Assembly: GCA_038209365.1 (NCBI GenBank)
Contig: JBBQXS010000058.1
Location: 1-22,630, forward strand
Direction of reading: 5' to 3'
From: DASQHW01 sp038209365
GTDB lineage: Bacteria; Actinomycetota; Acidimicrobiia; IMCC26256; PALSA-610
Length of the DNA stretch: 22,630 bases
The position numbers were made by a program, and so were the translations under genes. This document shows positions 6,985-14,824 of this stretch, piece by piece. The stretch's first letter is position 1. Each line of letters starts with the position of its first letter. The notes below the pieces were generated by a model. It saw only the letters and a program-made list of their open reading frames with translations, ran no database searches and was not told where the DNA came from.

Positions 6985-8109
6985 CTACCGGGGCAGGTCG
7001 CCAACGGCCGCGAGCTCTCCGCGGGCGAGCGGCGCAAGGCGGTCGACGAGACGGTCGTACGCGAATTCCTCCACGGCCCGGCGCCGGGCCGCGGTGCCCA
7101 TGCGCAACCGAAGACCGGGATCGTTGACGAGCGCGTGCAGCTTGGCGCGCACCGCGGACACGTCGCGAGGCGGCACTACGAAACCGGTCTCGCCGTCGAC
7201 CACCGCTTCGTGCGCGCCACCGCTACGACCGGCGACCGAAGGGACCCCGCACGCAGCCGCCTCGAGGAACACGATGCCGAAACCCTCGGCTTCCAGGCCG
7301 GCCCAGCGTTCGCGGCAGCACATCGCGAACACGTCGGCGCACGCGTAGAGCGCGGGAAGGTCGGCGTCGGGCACGCGCCCGAGGAACGTCGTGTTGGCGC
7401 GCGCGCGTCGTTCGAGACGGGCCCGATCACGGCCGGCGCCGGCGATCGCGAGCTGCACATCGGGAAGGCCGGCAACCGCGTCGAGCACGACATCGAAGCC
7501 CTTCCGGGGCACCAGACGCGAGAGCCCGAGCACGAGCGGCCGGCCTGCATCCAGGCCGAAGCGTTCCCGGACTGCGGCGCGTTGCACGTCGTCGAGCGGG
7601 CGGAACCGGCTGCTGTCGACGCCGGGCGGCACGATCATGCCCCGCACCGCACGACCCGCGACGTACGCAAACTGCGCGGCCGGATACCCGCCCACCGCGA
7701 CCACTGCTGCTGCGCCGTGCAACACCCGGCGACCGAGCTGCCGCGTCACCGGGAGGCGCCCGCACACCGTGATCTCGGCGCCATGACCCACCACGACGTA
7801 CGGCGCGGCGCGCAGCTTCGGTGCGATGAGGCCGAGCGGGAGCATCGGATCGACGAACACGACGTCGGCACGCACCTCGCGCGCCAACGCGTCCACGTCG
7901 CGAACCATTGCGCGGGTCGGGAGTAATACCTTCTGCCTCGTGCGCACGACGCGGAACGCCTGCTGCGCGTCCCACTCGGCCGCGCCGTCGTATGGCGTCG
8001 TGAGCACCGTCGTGTCGGCAGGCGGCAACCGCCGCCACAGCTCGTAGAGAACGGACTGGATGCCGCCGAGCTTGGGTGGAAAGTCATTGGTGACGAGGAG
8101 CGACGGCAT
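6985..8109 (-). CDS. GT4-family glycosyltransferase, PimB-like (GDP-mannose dependent)
   Basis: The 374-aa GT-B enzyme starts LLVTNDFPPKLGGIQS, the acceptor-side glycine loop typical of PimB'. It continues with PPGVDSSRF (about 185), LGLSRLVPRKG (about 215, with the Arg and Lys that bind the nucleotide diphosphate), and EGFGIVFLEAAACGVPSVAG, the EX7E motif of family GT4, followed by SGGAHEAV. From memory these segments are near-identical in mycobacterial PimB' (Rv2188c), which adds the second mannose to phosphatidylinositol mannoside at the cytoplasmic membrane. MFS ends 3 nt upstream and the membrane protein starts 10 nt downstream. The neighbouring TB16.3-like gene supports the PimB' assignment by gene order. 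Another lipid or polyprenol acceptor remains possible. Confidence 0.88.
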   Translation of the reverse strand: MPSLLVTNDFPPKLGGIQSVLYELWRRLPPADTTVLTTPYDGAAEWDAQQAFRVVRTRQKVLLPTRAMVRDVDALAREVRADVVFVDPMLPLGLIAPKLRAAPYVVVGHGAEITVCGRLPVTRQLGRRVLHGAAAVVAVGGYPAAQFAYVAGRAVRGMIVPPGVDSSRFRPLDDVQRAAVRERFGLDAGRPLVLGLSRLVPRKGFDVVLDAVAGLPDVQLAIAGAGRDRARLERRARANTTFLGRVPDADLPALYACADVFAMCCRERWAGLEAEGFGIVFLEAAACGVPSVAGRSGGAHEAVVDGETGFVVPPRDVSAVRAKLHALVNDPGLRLRMGTAARRRAVEEFAYDRLVDRLAPLARGELAAVGDLPR

Positions 8110-8112
8110 CGA

Positions 8113-9264
8113 CTATGTCTGCACTCGCGCCGCAACCGAGCTCCGCAACAACAACAGGCCCGCGAGACACGTCAGGCCGGCAACGGCGAACGCGCCCCGG
8201 TAACCGGCGAACTCTGCGATCACCCCCGCGATTGCCGCACCGAAGCCTGCCGAGAGATCGAAGAACGAAGAGAACGTGCCGACGACCGATGCCCGCTCGG
8301 AGTCCCTGATGCCGGCGAGCGCCAGCGTCAAGAGCGCGGGATACAGCAGCGACATGCCCGACGCGAACACGATCGTGCCGACCACCAGGCCGGCGATCGA
8401 CGGCCAGGCCGCGATGATCGTGATCCCCGTTCCCGAGAACGCGAGCGCCAGTGCACCGGCGTTGCGCGGACCGAGACGATCGGGGAGGCGCGCGCCCACG
8501 ATCCGGACGATGAGGATCAAGATCCCATACAGCAAGAAGATCGCGCCCGCGGACGCGTCGACGTCGCTGTCCACGTACAGCGGCAGCAGCGGCGTAAACG
8601 CCGACAACGGCATGAGGCCGAGGAACAGCACGAGTCCGGGACGAAGCGCGGCCGGATGCAGGAGCCGCGCCCCGGCAACGGCCTCGTGCTCGCGGGGGAC
8701 ATCGCGCGTGAAAAGGCCCAACCCCGCGGCGAGCAGGGCGAGCGCGGCCGACACGATGAACGTGAGCAGGTAACGGTCGTGTCCGCGGAGGACGTCGCCG
8801 AGCGCCGGGCCGAACGCCAAGCCGCCGTACACCGCCACCGACCAGTAGCTGACGGCTTCGCCCCGGCGCGCCGCGGGTGCGAGATCGGTGACCATCGTCG
8901 CGGCGCCCACGAAGAAGGCTGCCTCACCGAACCCGGTGACCACACGCATCGCGATCAGCCACCAGAGGGCGTGCACGACGCCGTAGAGGATCGTGGACGC
9001 CGCGACGATCAACGCGCCCCAGATGATCAACGCGCGCCGTCCGACCGTGTCCCCGATTCGACCGGCGTACGTTCGCAACACGACGGCACCGACCGCGAAC
9101 GCACCAACCGCCACGCCAACCGCGGCGTCTCCGAAGTGCAGCTGATCCTTGACGTAGTGCGGGAGCACCGGCGTCAGCATCGTCAGCGCCATGAAGTAGC
9201 AGAGCCCGCACGTGACGACGAGCAGGAACCGCGAGGTCAACAGCTTTGCGTGTGCGTCATGCAT
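8113..9264 (-). CDS. MFS transporter
   Basis: The 383-aa protein has about twelve hydrophobic segments in two halves. Motif A is visible between TM2 and TM3 as RTYAGRIGDTVGRRALI (about residues 68-84), and a second-half counterpart IVGARLPDRLGPRNAG lies around 255. This is the normal size for a 12-TM drug or metabolite exporter/facilitator. I prefer the ATG at 9264 (MHDAHAKLL) over 9291, because it gives an 8-nt overlap with the upstream oxidoreductase stop (ATGCATGA) consistent with coupling, whereas the longer start buries 35 nt in that gene. The glycosyltransferase begins 3 nt after its stop. The substrate is unknown. The operon context is a weak hint towards lipid or envelope precursors. 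Confidence 0.85.
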   Translation of the reverse strand: MHDAHAKLLTSRFLLVVTCGLCYFMALTMLTPVLPHYVKDQLHFGDAAVGVAVGAFAVGAVVLRTYAGRIGDTVGRRALIIWGALIVAASTILYGVVHALWWLIAMRVVTGFGEAAFFVGAATMVTDLAPAARRGEAVSYWSVAVYGGLAFGPALGDVLRGHDRYLLTFIVSAALALLAAGLGLFTRDVPREHEAVAGARLLHPAALRPGLVLFLGLMPLSAFTPLLPLYVDSDVDASAGAIFLLYGILILIVRIVGARLPDRLGPRNAGALALAFSGTGITIIAAWPSIAGLVVGTIVFASGMSLLYPALLTLALAGIRDSERASVVGTFSSFFDLSAGFGAAIAGVIAEFAGYRGAFAVAGLTCLAGLLLLRSSVAARVQT

Positions 9265-10456
9265 TTGCGTGAGCCAGCTCGAGCGCTTCATCCCACGAGC
9301 CGCGCTCGGCGATCAGCTTGCGGTAGTGCATGATGTTGCGGGGACGGTTGAACCCGAGCGCACCGGTGAGCCGGCCGTGCTTGCCGAACAACGCCACGAA
9401 TTGGCGCTCGTCCAGAGTGCCGTGCGCGACGTGCACCTCGGCATCGGCGGACACGACGCCGACGCTCTGGATCTTGCGGTCGTACTGGTCCGACCAGACG
9501 AAGGGGACCGGCGCGAACGCGCGCTCGTCGCCGAGCAGTCGGCGCGCGGCGTGCACACCCTGCTCGGTCGCGTTGGTCCAGTGCTCGAGCCGCATGGACG
9601 CGCCGTCGAACAACACGTTCGGCCAGCGGGCGACGTCACCGGCCGCGACGATGCCGGGCGCCGCGGAACACGACGTGTCGCACACGACGCCGTTGTCCAG
9701 CGTGAGGCCGGAGCCTTCGAGCCAGCCGGTCTCCGGAAACACGCCGACGCCGACGACCACCACGTCGGCCTCGACGAGCGATTGGTCACCGAGCCGGACG
9801 CCGGCCACTTGTCCCTCGCCATCCGCTTCGACGCCGTCGACGTGCACGCCGGTGCGGAGATCCACACCGTGGTCGCGGTGTACACCGGCGATCGCGGCCC
9901 CGACCTCGGCGCCGAGGCCGCGCACCATCGGCTGGGAAAGCATCTCGAGCAGCGTGACGTCCAGTCCGCGCGTGCGGCACGTCGCGGCAACCTCGGCGCC
10001 GATGAACCCCGCACCGATCACGACCACCTTCGGGCGGGCGTCGAGCAGCTCGCGCAATGCGAGCGCGTCGTCGAGCGTCCGCAGCGTCAACACCCCGGGA
10101 AGGTTCGGCTGGCCGGGGAGCCGCCGCGGTGTGGAACCGGTGGCGATCACGAGCCCGTCGAACGCGATCCGCTCTCCGTCGTGCAACTCGACCTCGCGGG
10201 CGGGGACGTCGAGCGCAACGGCGCGGGAATCGAGGCGCCACTCGAGCTCGAGGTCGTCGACGCCCTGCTTGCGCAACACGATTTGCTCCGGATCCCAGTC
10301 GCCGCGCAACAGCTCCTTCGACAGCGGCGGTCGGTCGTAGGGAAGGTGCGGCTCCGCGCCGATCGCAACGATCCGCTCGTCGAACCCGTCGCGCCGCAGT
10401 GTCTCTGCGGCGCGCAGGCCCGCGAGCGAGGTGCCCACGATCGCAATCGTCCGCAT
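9257..10456 (-). CDS. FAD-dependent NAD(P)H:ferredoxin (rubredoxin/rhodocoxin-type) reductase
   Basis: The 399-aa flavoprotein has two Rossmann motifs: an FAD site at the N-terminus (IAIVGTSLAGLRAAETLRRDG, here GxSxAG in place of GxGxxG) and an NAD(P)H site VVVIGAGFIGAEVAATCRTRG near residue 145. It also has YDRPPLSKELL (about 40), the ATGSTPRRLP FAD segment (about 105) and AAGDVARWPN (about 275), and the C-terminal reductase domain of the rhodocoxin/putidaredoxin reductase family. It passes electrons from NAD(P)H to a ferredoxin serving a P450 or dioxygenase, but no ferredoxin or P450 is in the window. ATG at 10456 gives the usual MRT-IAIVG start; ATG 10459 is equally possible. It heads the operon, without a clear -10 or ribosome binding site. 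Confidence 0.87.
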   Translation of the reverse strand: MRTIAIVGTSLAGLRAAETLRRDGFDERIVAIGAEPHLPYDRPPLSKELLRGDWDPEQIVLRKQGVDDLELEWRLDSRAVALDVPAREVELHDGERIAFDGLVIATGSTPRRLPGQPNLPGVLTLRTLDDALALRELLDARPKVVVIGAGFIGAEVAATCRTRGLDVTLLEMLSQPMVRGLGAEVGAAIAGVHRDHGVDLRTGVHVDGVEADGEGQVAGVRLGDQSLVEADVVVVGVGVFPETGWLEGSGLTLDNGVVCDTSCSAAPGIVAAGDVARWPNVLFDGASMRLEHWTNATEQGVHAARRLLGDERAFAPVPFVWSDQYDRKIQSVGVVSADAEVHVAHGTLDERQFVALFGKHGRLTGALGFNRPRNIMHYRKLIAERGSWDEALELAHANA

Positions 10457-10479
10457 CATTTTTCTTGGTCGCGCTCGCT

Positions 10480-10502
10480 GCGGGCCGGGTTACCCGGCCC
10501 GC
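10480..10502. repeat. perfect 11-bp inverted repeat (hairpin or operator)
   Basis: GCGGGCCGGGT at 10480-10490 is followed by one T and its exact reverse complement at 10492-10502. It lies 24 nt upstream of the FAD reductase start, within the 221-nt divergent gap before the acyl-CoA ligase operon. No T-run follows, so it is not an obvious intrinsic terminator. It could be a REP-like element, an operator for the reductase operon, or a leader hairpin. Confidence 0.75.
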
Positions 10503-10584
10503 GGACGCTCACCGCTCCCGCGAGTTCGCTACGGTCCTTCGGCCCTTCGCTCACCGCGCCGTGCGATTCTCTGGCGCGCCTCTC

Positions 10585-10621
10585 GCCGACATGCCTAGTG
10601 ATGCAGCTCCTGCCGACATGC
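10585..10621. promoter_or_regulatory. 10-bp direct repeat upstream of the acyl-CoA operon
   Basis: GCCGACATGC occurs at 10585-10594 and again at 10612-10621, with GTG three bases after each copy. The copies are 27 nt apart and lie 43-79 nt upstream of the predicted -10 of the ligase operon, where activator or repressor sites often sit. No regulator can be assigned. Confidence 0.4.
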
Positions 10622-10663
10622 GTCGTGACGCTACCAAGTTGGCCGTGAACCTGACGCGGCCGT

Positions 10664-10669
10664 CATACT
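10664..10669 (+). promoter_or_regulatory. -10 element of the acyl-CoA operon
   Basis: CATACT ends 8 nt before the ATG at 10678, giving a nearly leaderless transcript. TTGGCC at 10639-10644 is the only -35-like hexamer and its spacing (19 nt) is long. No Shine-Dalgarno is present. Confidence 0.35.
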
Positions 10670-10677
10670 GACGGGCC

Positions 10678-12843
10678 ATGCCCGACGCTGCCCCGCTCGA
10701 CGTTTCCGGCCGCTCGCTGCGCCTGCGCGACGTCGACATCGACGCGTTCCTGCACCCGAAGACGATCGCCGTCATCGGCGCGTCCGAGCAGTCCGCGAAA
10801 CCGAACACGGCGATGACGCGCAAGTTCGATCAATGGGCGAAACACCACGGCGCGGCGTTCTTCCCCGTGCATCCCGAGTACGAGACGGTGCTCGGCCATC
10901 GGTGCTATCGCTCCATCTTCGACATTCCCGGCGACATCGACCTTGCGATCATCCTCACCGGGCGCGCCGAGCAGACGTTCGAGGAAGTGCTGAAGCGCAA
11001 GACACGGTTCGCGGTGATCTTCGCGGCCGGCTTCTCCGAGACAGGAGCCGAAGGCAAGAAGCGCGAGCGCCGCCTCGAAGCGTTGGTGCAGAGCGGCGAC
11101 GTGCGACTGCTCGGGCCCAACACGAACCTCAACGCGTTCGAGGACTTCCGCGGTGATCTCGAAGGACCGTCGATTGCGCTCATCACGCAGTCGGGACATC
11201 AAGGCCGCCCGGTGTTCCAGGGCCAGGAGATCGGCATACGCCTCACCCACTGGGCGCCCACGGGGAACGAGGTCGACCTCGAGTTCGCCGACTTCGCGCG
11301 TTACTTCGCCGACCAACCCGAAGTGGGCGTGATCGCGTGCTACATCGAGGGCTTCAAGGACGGCCGCACCCTGATGCTCGCCGCGGACCACGCCGCGGCG
11401 CTGCGCAAGCCGATCGTGATGGTCAAGGTCGGCAAGACCGCCGCGGGCCGGTCGATGGCGCAGTCCCACACCGGCCACCTCACCGGTTCCGACGCGGTGA
11501 CCTCGGCGGTGTTCCGGCAGTTCGGCGTGACGCGTGTCGACGGCCTCGACGACCTCTTGGAAGTCTCGATGGCGCTCGCCCGTACCCGGCCCGACGAGAT
11601 CCCTTCGTGGGCGCGCCGCGAGCGCGACCCAGGAGTATGCGTGTACGCAATCTCGGGGGGCACCGGCGCGCACATGGCGGACGAGCTCGCCGACGCGGGG
11701 CTGTCGCTGCCGGATCTCACCAAGAGCTCGCAGCAGCAGCTGCACGACGGGCTCATCCCCACGTACCTGCGCGTGTCCAACCCGGTCGACTGCGGAGGCC
11801 CGCCGGTCGCCGACGCGCGGGGACGGAAGATCCTCGACGTGATACTCGCCGACAAGCGCACCGACATCGTGGTCATCCCGATCACCGGCGCGGTCGCCGT
11901 GTTCAGCGAGCCGTTCACGCGCGACATCATCGAAGCCGCGAAATCGTCGACCAAGCCGGTGTTCGTCGTATGGGGCGCCCCGGCCGGTACCGACGACACG
12001 TATTACAAGCGGTTGCTGGACGGCGGCCTTCCGGTGTTCCGCAACTTCGCCAACTGCGTGAAGGCCGTGAAGGCATACGCCGACTACTGGTCGTTCGCGG
12101 CGCGTTACCGGTCACCGTTCGCCGACGCGCCCGCCGCGCCGTCGGCCGCAGCGAAAAAGACCCGGAAGCTGCTCGAGGGTCTCGCGCCGGGCGAGGCACT
12201 TTCGGAGTGGTATTCGAAGCAGCTGATCCGCGCCTACGGCATCAAGACGTCGAAGGATGCGCTGTGCGCGTCCGCGGCCGAAGCCGTCAAGGCGGCCAAG
12301 GCGATCGGCTTCCCGGTCGTGATGAAGGTGTCGTCGCCCGACCTGCTGCACAAGTCCGACGTCGGCGTCGTCAAGCTCGGCGTGACCTCGCCGAAGGAGG
12401 TGCGCGCCGCGCATGACGAGCTGCTCCGGAACGCGCGAAAGGCCGACCGGAAGGCCCGGATCGACGGCGTGATGGTGTGCGAGATGGTGGTCGACGGCGT
12501 CGACACGCTGATCGGCGTGTCGAGCGACGAGCTGTTCGGGCCCGTGGTCACCTTCGGCCTCGGCGGCATCTTCGTCGAGGTGTTCGGCGACGTGACGTTC
12601 CGGGTCCCGCCCTTCTCGGAGGACGAGGCCCGGCGCGCGCTCGAGGAGCTGAAAGGCATGGCCCTGTTGCATGGCGCGCGCGGTCAGAAGCGCGGTGACG
12701 TCGACGCGCTGGTCGACACCATCATGAAGGTGCAGCAGCTCGCCATGGACCTGGCCGGCGACGTCTGCGAACTCGACATCAACCCGCTGCGCGTACGAGC
12801 ACGCGGCGCAATGGCCCTCGATGCGCTGGTGGTGAAGAAGTGA
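10678..12843 (+). CDS. ADP-forming acyl-CoA synthetase (acetate-CoA ligase ADP-forming family)
   Basis: The 721-aa protein is the fused alpha-beta form. Residues about 22-150 are the CoA-binding Rossmann domain (KTIAVIGASEQ, then FPVHPEY). The ligase domains follow with SHTGHLTGSD, where His264 is the expected phosphorylated histidine. About residues 510-720 are an ATP-grasp domain with GFPVVMKVSSPDLLHKSDVGVV (His558) and DINPLRV near the end. Such enzymes convert an acid, CoA and ATP to acyl-CoA, ADP and phosphate, reversibly, unlike AMP-forming FadD ligases. HQGRPVFQGQEIG replaces the usual SGA-type segment after SQSG, which suggests a non-acetate substrate. It is first in a four-gene operon (GTGA overlap with the crotonase), so it probably activates the starting acid of that pathway, or recovers energy at its end. 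Confidence 0.88.
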   Translation: MPDAAPLDVSGRSLRLRDVDIDAFLHPKTIAVIGASEQSAKPNTAMTRKFDQWAKHHGAAFFPVHPEYETVLGHRCYRSIFDIPGDIDLAIILTGRAEQTFEEVLKRKTRFAVIFAAGFSETGAEGKKRERRLEALVQSGDVRLLGPNTNLNAFEDFRGDLEGPSIALITQSGHQGRPVFQGQEIGIRLTHWAPTGNEVDLEFADFARYFADQPEVGVIACYIEGFKDGRTLMLAADHAAALRKPIVMVKVGKTAAGRSMAQSHTGHLTGSDAVTSAVFRQFGVTRVDGLDDLLEVSMALARTRPDEIPSWARRERDPGVCVYAISGGTGAHMADELADAGLSLPDLTKSSQQQLHDGLIPTYLRVSNPVDCGGPPVADARGRKILDVILADKRTDIVVIPITGAVAVFSEPFTRDIIEAAKSSTKPVFVVWGAPAGTDDTYYKRLLDGGLPVFRNFANCVKAVKAYADYWSFAARYRSPFADAPAAPSAAAKKTRKLLEGLAPGEALSEWYSKQLIRAYGIKTSKDALCASAAEAVKAAKAIGFPVVMKVSSPDLLHKSDVGVVKLGVTSPKEVRAAHDELLRNARKADRKARIDGVMVCEMVVDGVDTLIGVSSDELFGPVVTFGLGGIFVEVFGDVTFRVPPFSEDEARRALEELKGMALLHGARGQKRGDVDALVDTIMKVQQLAMDLAGDVCELDINPLRVRARGAMALDALVVKK

Positions 12844-13670
12844 GCGAGGAACCGAGCAACGCCGAAGAACTGCTGACGCGCCTCGAGAACGGCGTGCTGT
12901 GGCTGACCGTGAATCGCGCGGACAAGGGCAATGCGATCCCCTACTACGTGCGCGACCGGTTGATCGCGGCGTTCCGAGACGCACACGCCGATCTCGCCGT
13001 GCGCGCCATCGTGCTGACCGCCGCCGGCGAGCGACATTTCTGCACGGGCGCGGACCTCTCGGTCCCCCAGCCCTCCCCCGCCAATCCCGAGGGCGCGCCC
13101 GATCGCGTCGTGGGTGCGGCCGTGAACATGATGCGCAAGGGCTTCCAGCAGCTGATGGTGGCGATCCAGGACTGCGAGAAGCCGGTGATCGTCGCACTGA
13201 ACGGCACCGCGGCCGGCGGTGGCTCGATGCTCGTGCTGGCGGCGGATCTCGTGGTCGCGGCGGACAACGCGAAGCTCATCCAGGTGTTCGTCCGGCGGGG
13301 GCTCGTTCCCGACGCGGGTGTGGCGTACCTGCTGCCCCGCGTCCTCGGGATGCACAAGGCGAAGGAGCTCGTGTTCTTCGGCGACGATCTCTCGGCTTCA
13401 GAGGCAGAGAAACTGGGGATCGTCAACAAGATTGTTCCCGCGGCGGAGCTGCAAGCGGCCGCGAAGGAGTGGGCCGAGCGGCTCGCACGCGGGCCGACCA
13501 AGGCGATCGGCTGGTCGAAGAAGTTGTTGCACGACGCGTCAGAGCTGTCGCGACGCGACCTGCTCGAAGAAGAAGCGATGCTGGTGGAGCTGAACACTGC
13601 GACCGAGGACTCGAAGGAGGGTGTGACGTCGTTCCGGGAACGCCGCCAACCCGAATGGAAGGGCTGGTGA
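12840..13670 (+). CDS. crotonase-fold (enoyl-CoA hydratase/isomerase family) protein lacking both hydratase glutamates
   Basis: The 276-aa protein has the crotonase core: HFCTGADL (residues 66-72) and NGTAAGGGS (121-129) for the oxyanion hole, and GLVPDAGVAYLLPRVLG (154-170). Lining up its GGG motif with rat enoyl-CoA hydratase puts Met130 where Glu144 should be and Phe150 where Glu164 should be, exactly 20 residues apart, so classic hydratase chemistry is unlikely. Asp158 sits where PaaG-type isomerases carry their acidic residue, so isomerase or a related activity is the better guess. The GTG start overlaps the ligase stop (GTGA), and the Ltp-type gene overlaps its own stop the same way. 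Family certain, reaction uncertain. Confidence 0.88.
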   Translation: MSEEPSNAEELLTRLENGVLWLTVNRADKGNAIPYYVRDRLIAAFRDAHADLAVRAIVLTAAGERHFCTGADLSVPQPSPANPEGAPDRVVGAAVNMMRKGFQQLMVAIQDCEKPVIVALNGTAAGGGSMLVLAADLVVAADNAKLIQVFVRRGLVPDAGVAYLLPRVLGMHKAKELVFFGDDLSASEAEKLGIVNKIVPAAELQAAAKEWAERLARGPTKAIGWSKKLLHDASELSRRDLLEEEAMLVELNTATEDSKEGVTSFRERRQPEWKGW

Positions 13671-14821
13671 TCAAGAACCAGACCGCGGTCGCCGGGATCG
13701 GACAAACCGCGTTCGGGAAGGGCCTGCCCGATACCGAGCTGTCGCTCGCGTGCCAGGCGATCTCGATGGCGCTCGACGACGCCGGCGTCCACGCGTCGGA
13801 GGTGGACGGCCTCGGTTCGTACACGATGGAGCCGAACCGCGAGGTCGACGTCGCGCGTGCCGTGGGTCTCGGGGACATCACGTTCTTCTCGCAAGTCGGG
13901 TTCGGCGGCGGCGCCGGATGCGGCGTGGTCGGGCACGCGGCGATGGCCGTCGCGACGGGCCAGTGCAACGTCGCCGTCGCGTGGCGGGCGCGCAAGCGCG
14001 CCGACAAGAGCTCGCGGCCGTGGGCGCAGGCCGGCGGACGTATCGCCGACAGCTGGCAGTGGACACGCCCCTTCGGCATCATCCGCCCGGTCGACGAGAT
14101 CGCGATGCTGACGCGCCGTTACATGCACGAGTACGGCGGTACGCGCGACCACTTGGCGAACATCGCGCTGGCATTCCGCAAGCATGCGTCCCGCAATCCG
14201 GCCTCGACGATGGGGCACAAACCGTTGACGCGCGATGACTACATGCGCGCCCGGTGGATCTCCGAGCCGCTGTGCCTGTACGACAACTGTCTGGAGACCG
14301 ACGGCGCACTCGCGGTGGTGATCACCTCTGCGGCGCGGGCCCGCGACCTGCAGCAGCCGCCCGCGTACATCCATTCGTTCGCGCAGGGCCTGCCGCCGCA
14401 ACACCAGACGATGACGAACTACTTCACCGACGACCCGCTGCGCGGCCCGGCGTGGACCGCCGCGAAGCGCATGTGGGAGATGGCCGACGTCACGCCTGCC
14501 GACGTGAAGGTCGCGCAGCTGTACGACGCGTTCAGCCCGCTGATTCCCTTGTCGTTGGAGGGCTACGGCTTCTGCAAGCGGGGTGAGGGGGGTCCGTTCA
14601 CCGACCGCGGCAACATCGAGTGGCCGAACGGGCGTCTCCCGGTGAACACCTCGGGCGGCGGGATGTCGGAGGCGTACGTGCACGGGTTCAACTTGGTGCT
14701 CGAAGGCGTTCGCCAGATCCGGGGAACCTCCACCTCGCAGGTGGAAGGCGCCGACGTGTCGCTCGTGACATCAGGAGAAGGCGTCCCGACGTCCGCAATG
14801 GTGTTCGTGAAGGAAGTGTGA
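13667..14821 (+). CDS. thiolase-fold lipid-transfer-type (Ltp) protein, probable retro-aldolase
   Basis: The 384-aa protein follows the SCPx/Ltp branch of the thiolase superfamily (AVAGIGQTAFGKG at residues 7-19). At the nucleophile loop it reads GFGGGAGCGVVGHAAMAV; by hand alignment the thiolase cysteine corresponds to Gly82, and Cys85 is offset. The C-terminal NTSGGGMSEAYVHG replaces the thiolase GHP histidine with Tyr337, and YDAFSP supplies Tyr286. Paired tyrosines of this kind mark Ltp2-type enzymes, which cleave beta-hydroxyacyl-CoAs by retro-aldol reaction with a DUF35 partner, and such a partner is encoded 3 nt downstream. I chose GTG 13667 (GTGA overlap); ATG 13655 is a possible alternative. 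A true thiolase is less likely. Confidence 0.86.
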   Translation: MIKNQTAVAGIGQTAFGKGLPDTELSLACQAISMALDDAGVHASEVDGLGSYTMEPNREVDVARAVGLGDITFFSQVGFGGGAGCGVVGHAAMAVATGQCNVAVAWRARKRADKSSRPWAQAGGRIADSWQWTRPFGIIRPVDEIAMLTRRYMHEYGGTRDHLANIALAFRKHASRNPASTMGHKPLTRDDYMRARWISEPLCLYDNCLETDGALAVVITSAARARDLQQPPAYIHSFAQGLPPQHQTMTNYFTDDPLRGPAWTAAKRMWEMADVTPADVKVAQLYDAFSPLIPLSLEGYGFCKRGEGGPFTDRGNIEWPNGRLPVNTSGGGMSEAYVHGFNLVLEGVRQIRGTSTSQVEGADVSLVTSGEGVPTSAMVFVKEV

Positions 14822-14824
14822 CCG

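Noticed and set aside
10503..10584. Further REP-like repeats based on recurring CGCTCACCGC
   Set aside because: The recurrence is two short GC-rich matches in one gap, which chance explains at this composition.
12899..13666. N-terminal extension of the Ltp-type protein through the crotonase gene (possible fusion)
   Set aside because: That stretch is an off-frame reading of the crotonase, which has intact motifs and its own stop; the genes overlap by four bases and are not fused.
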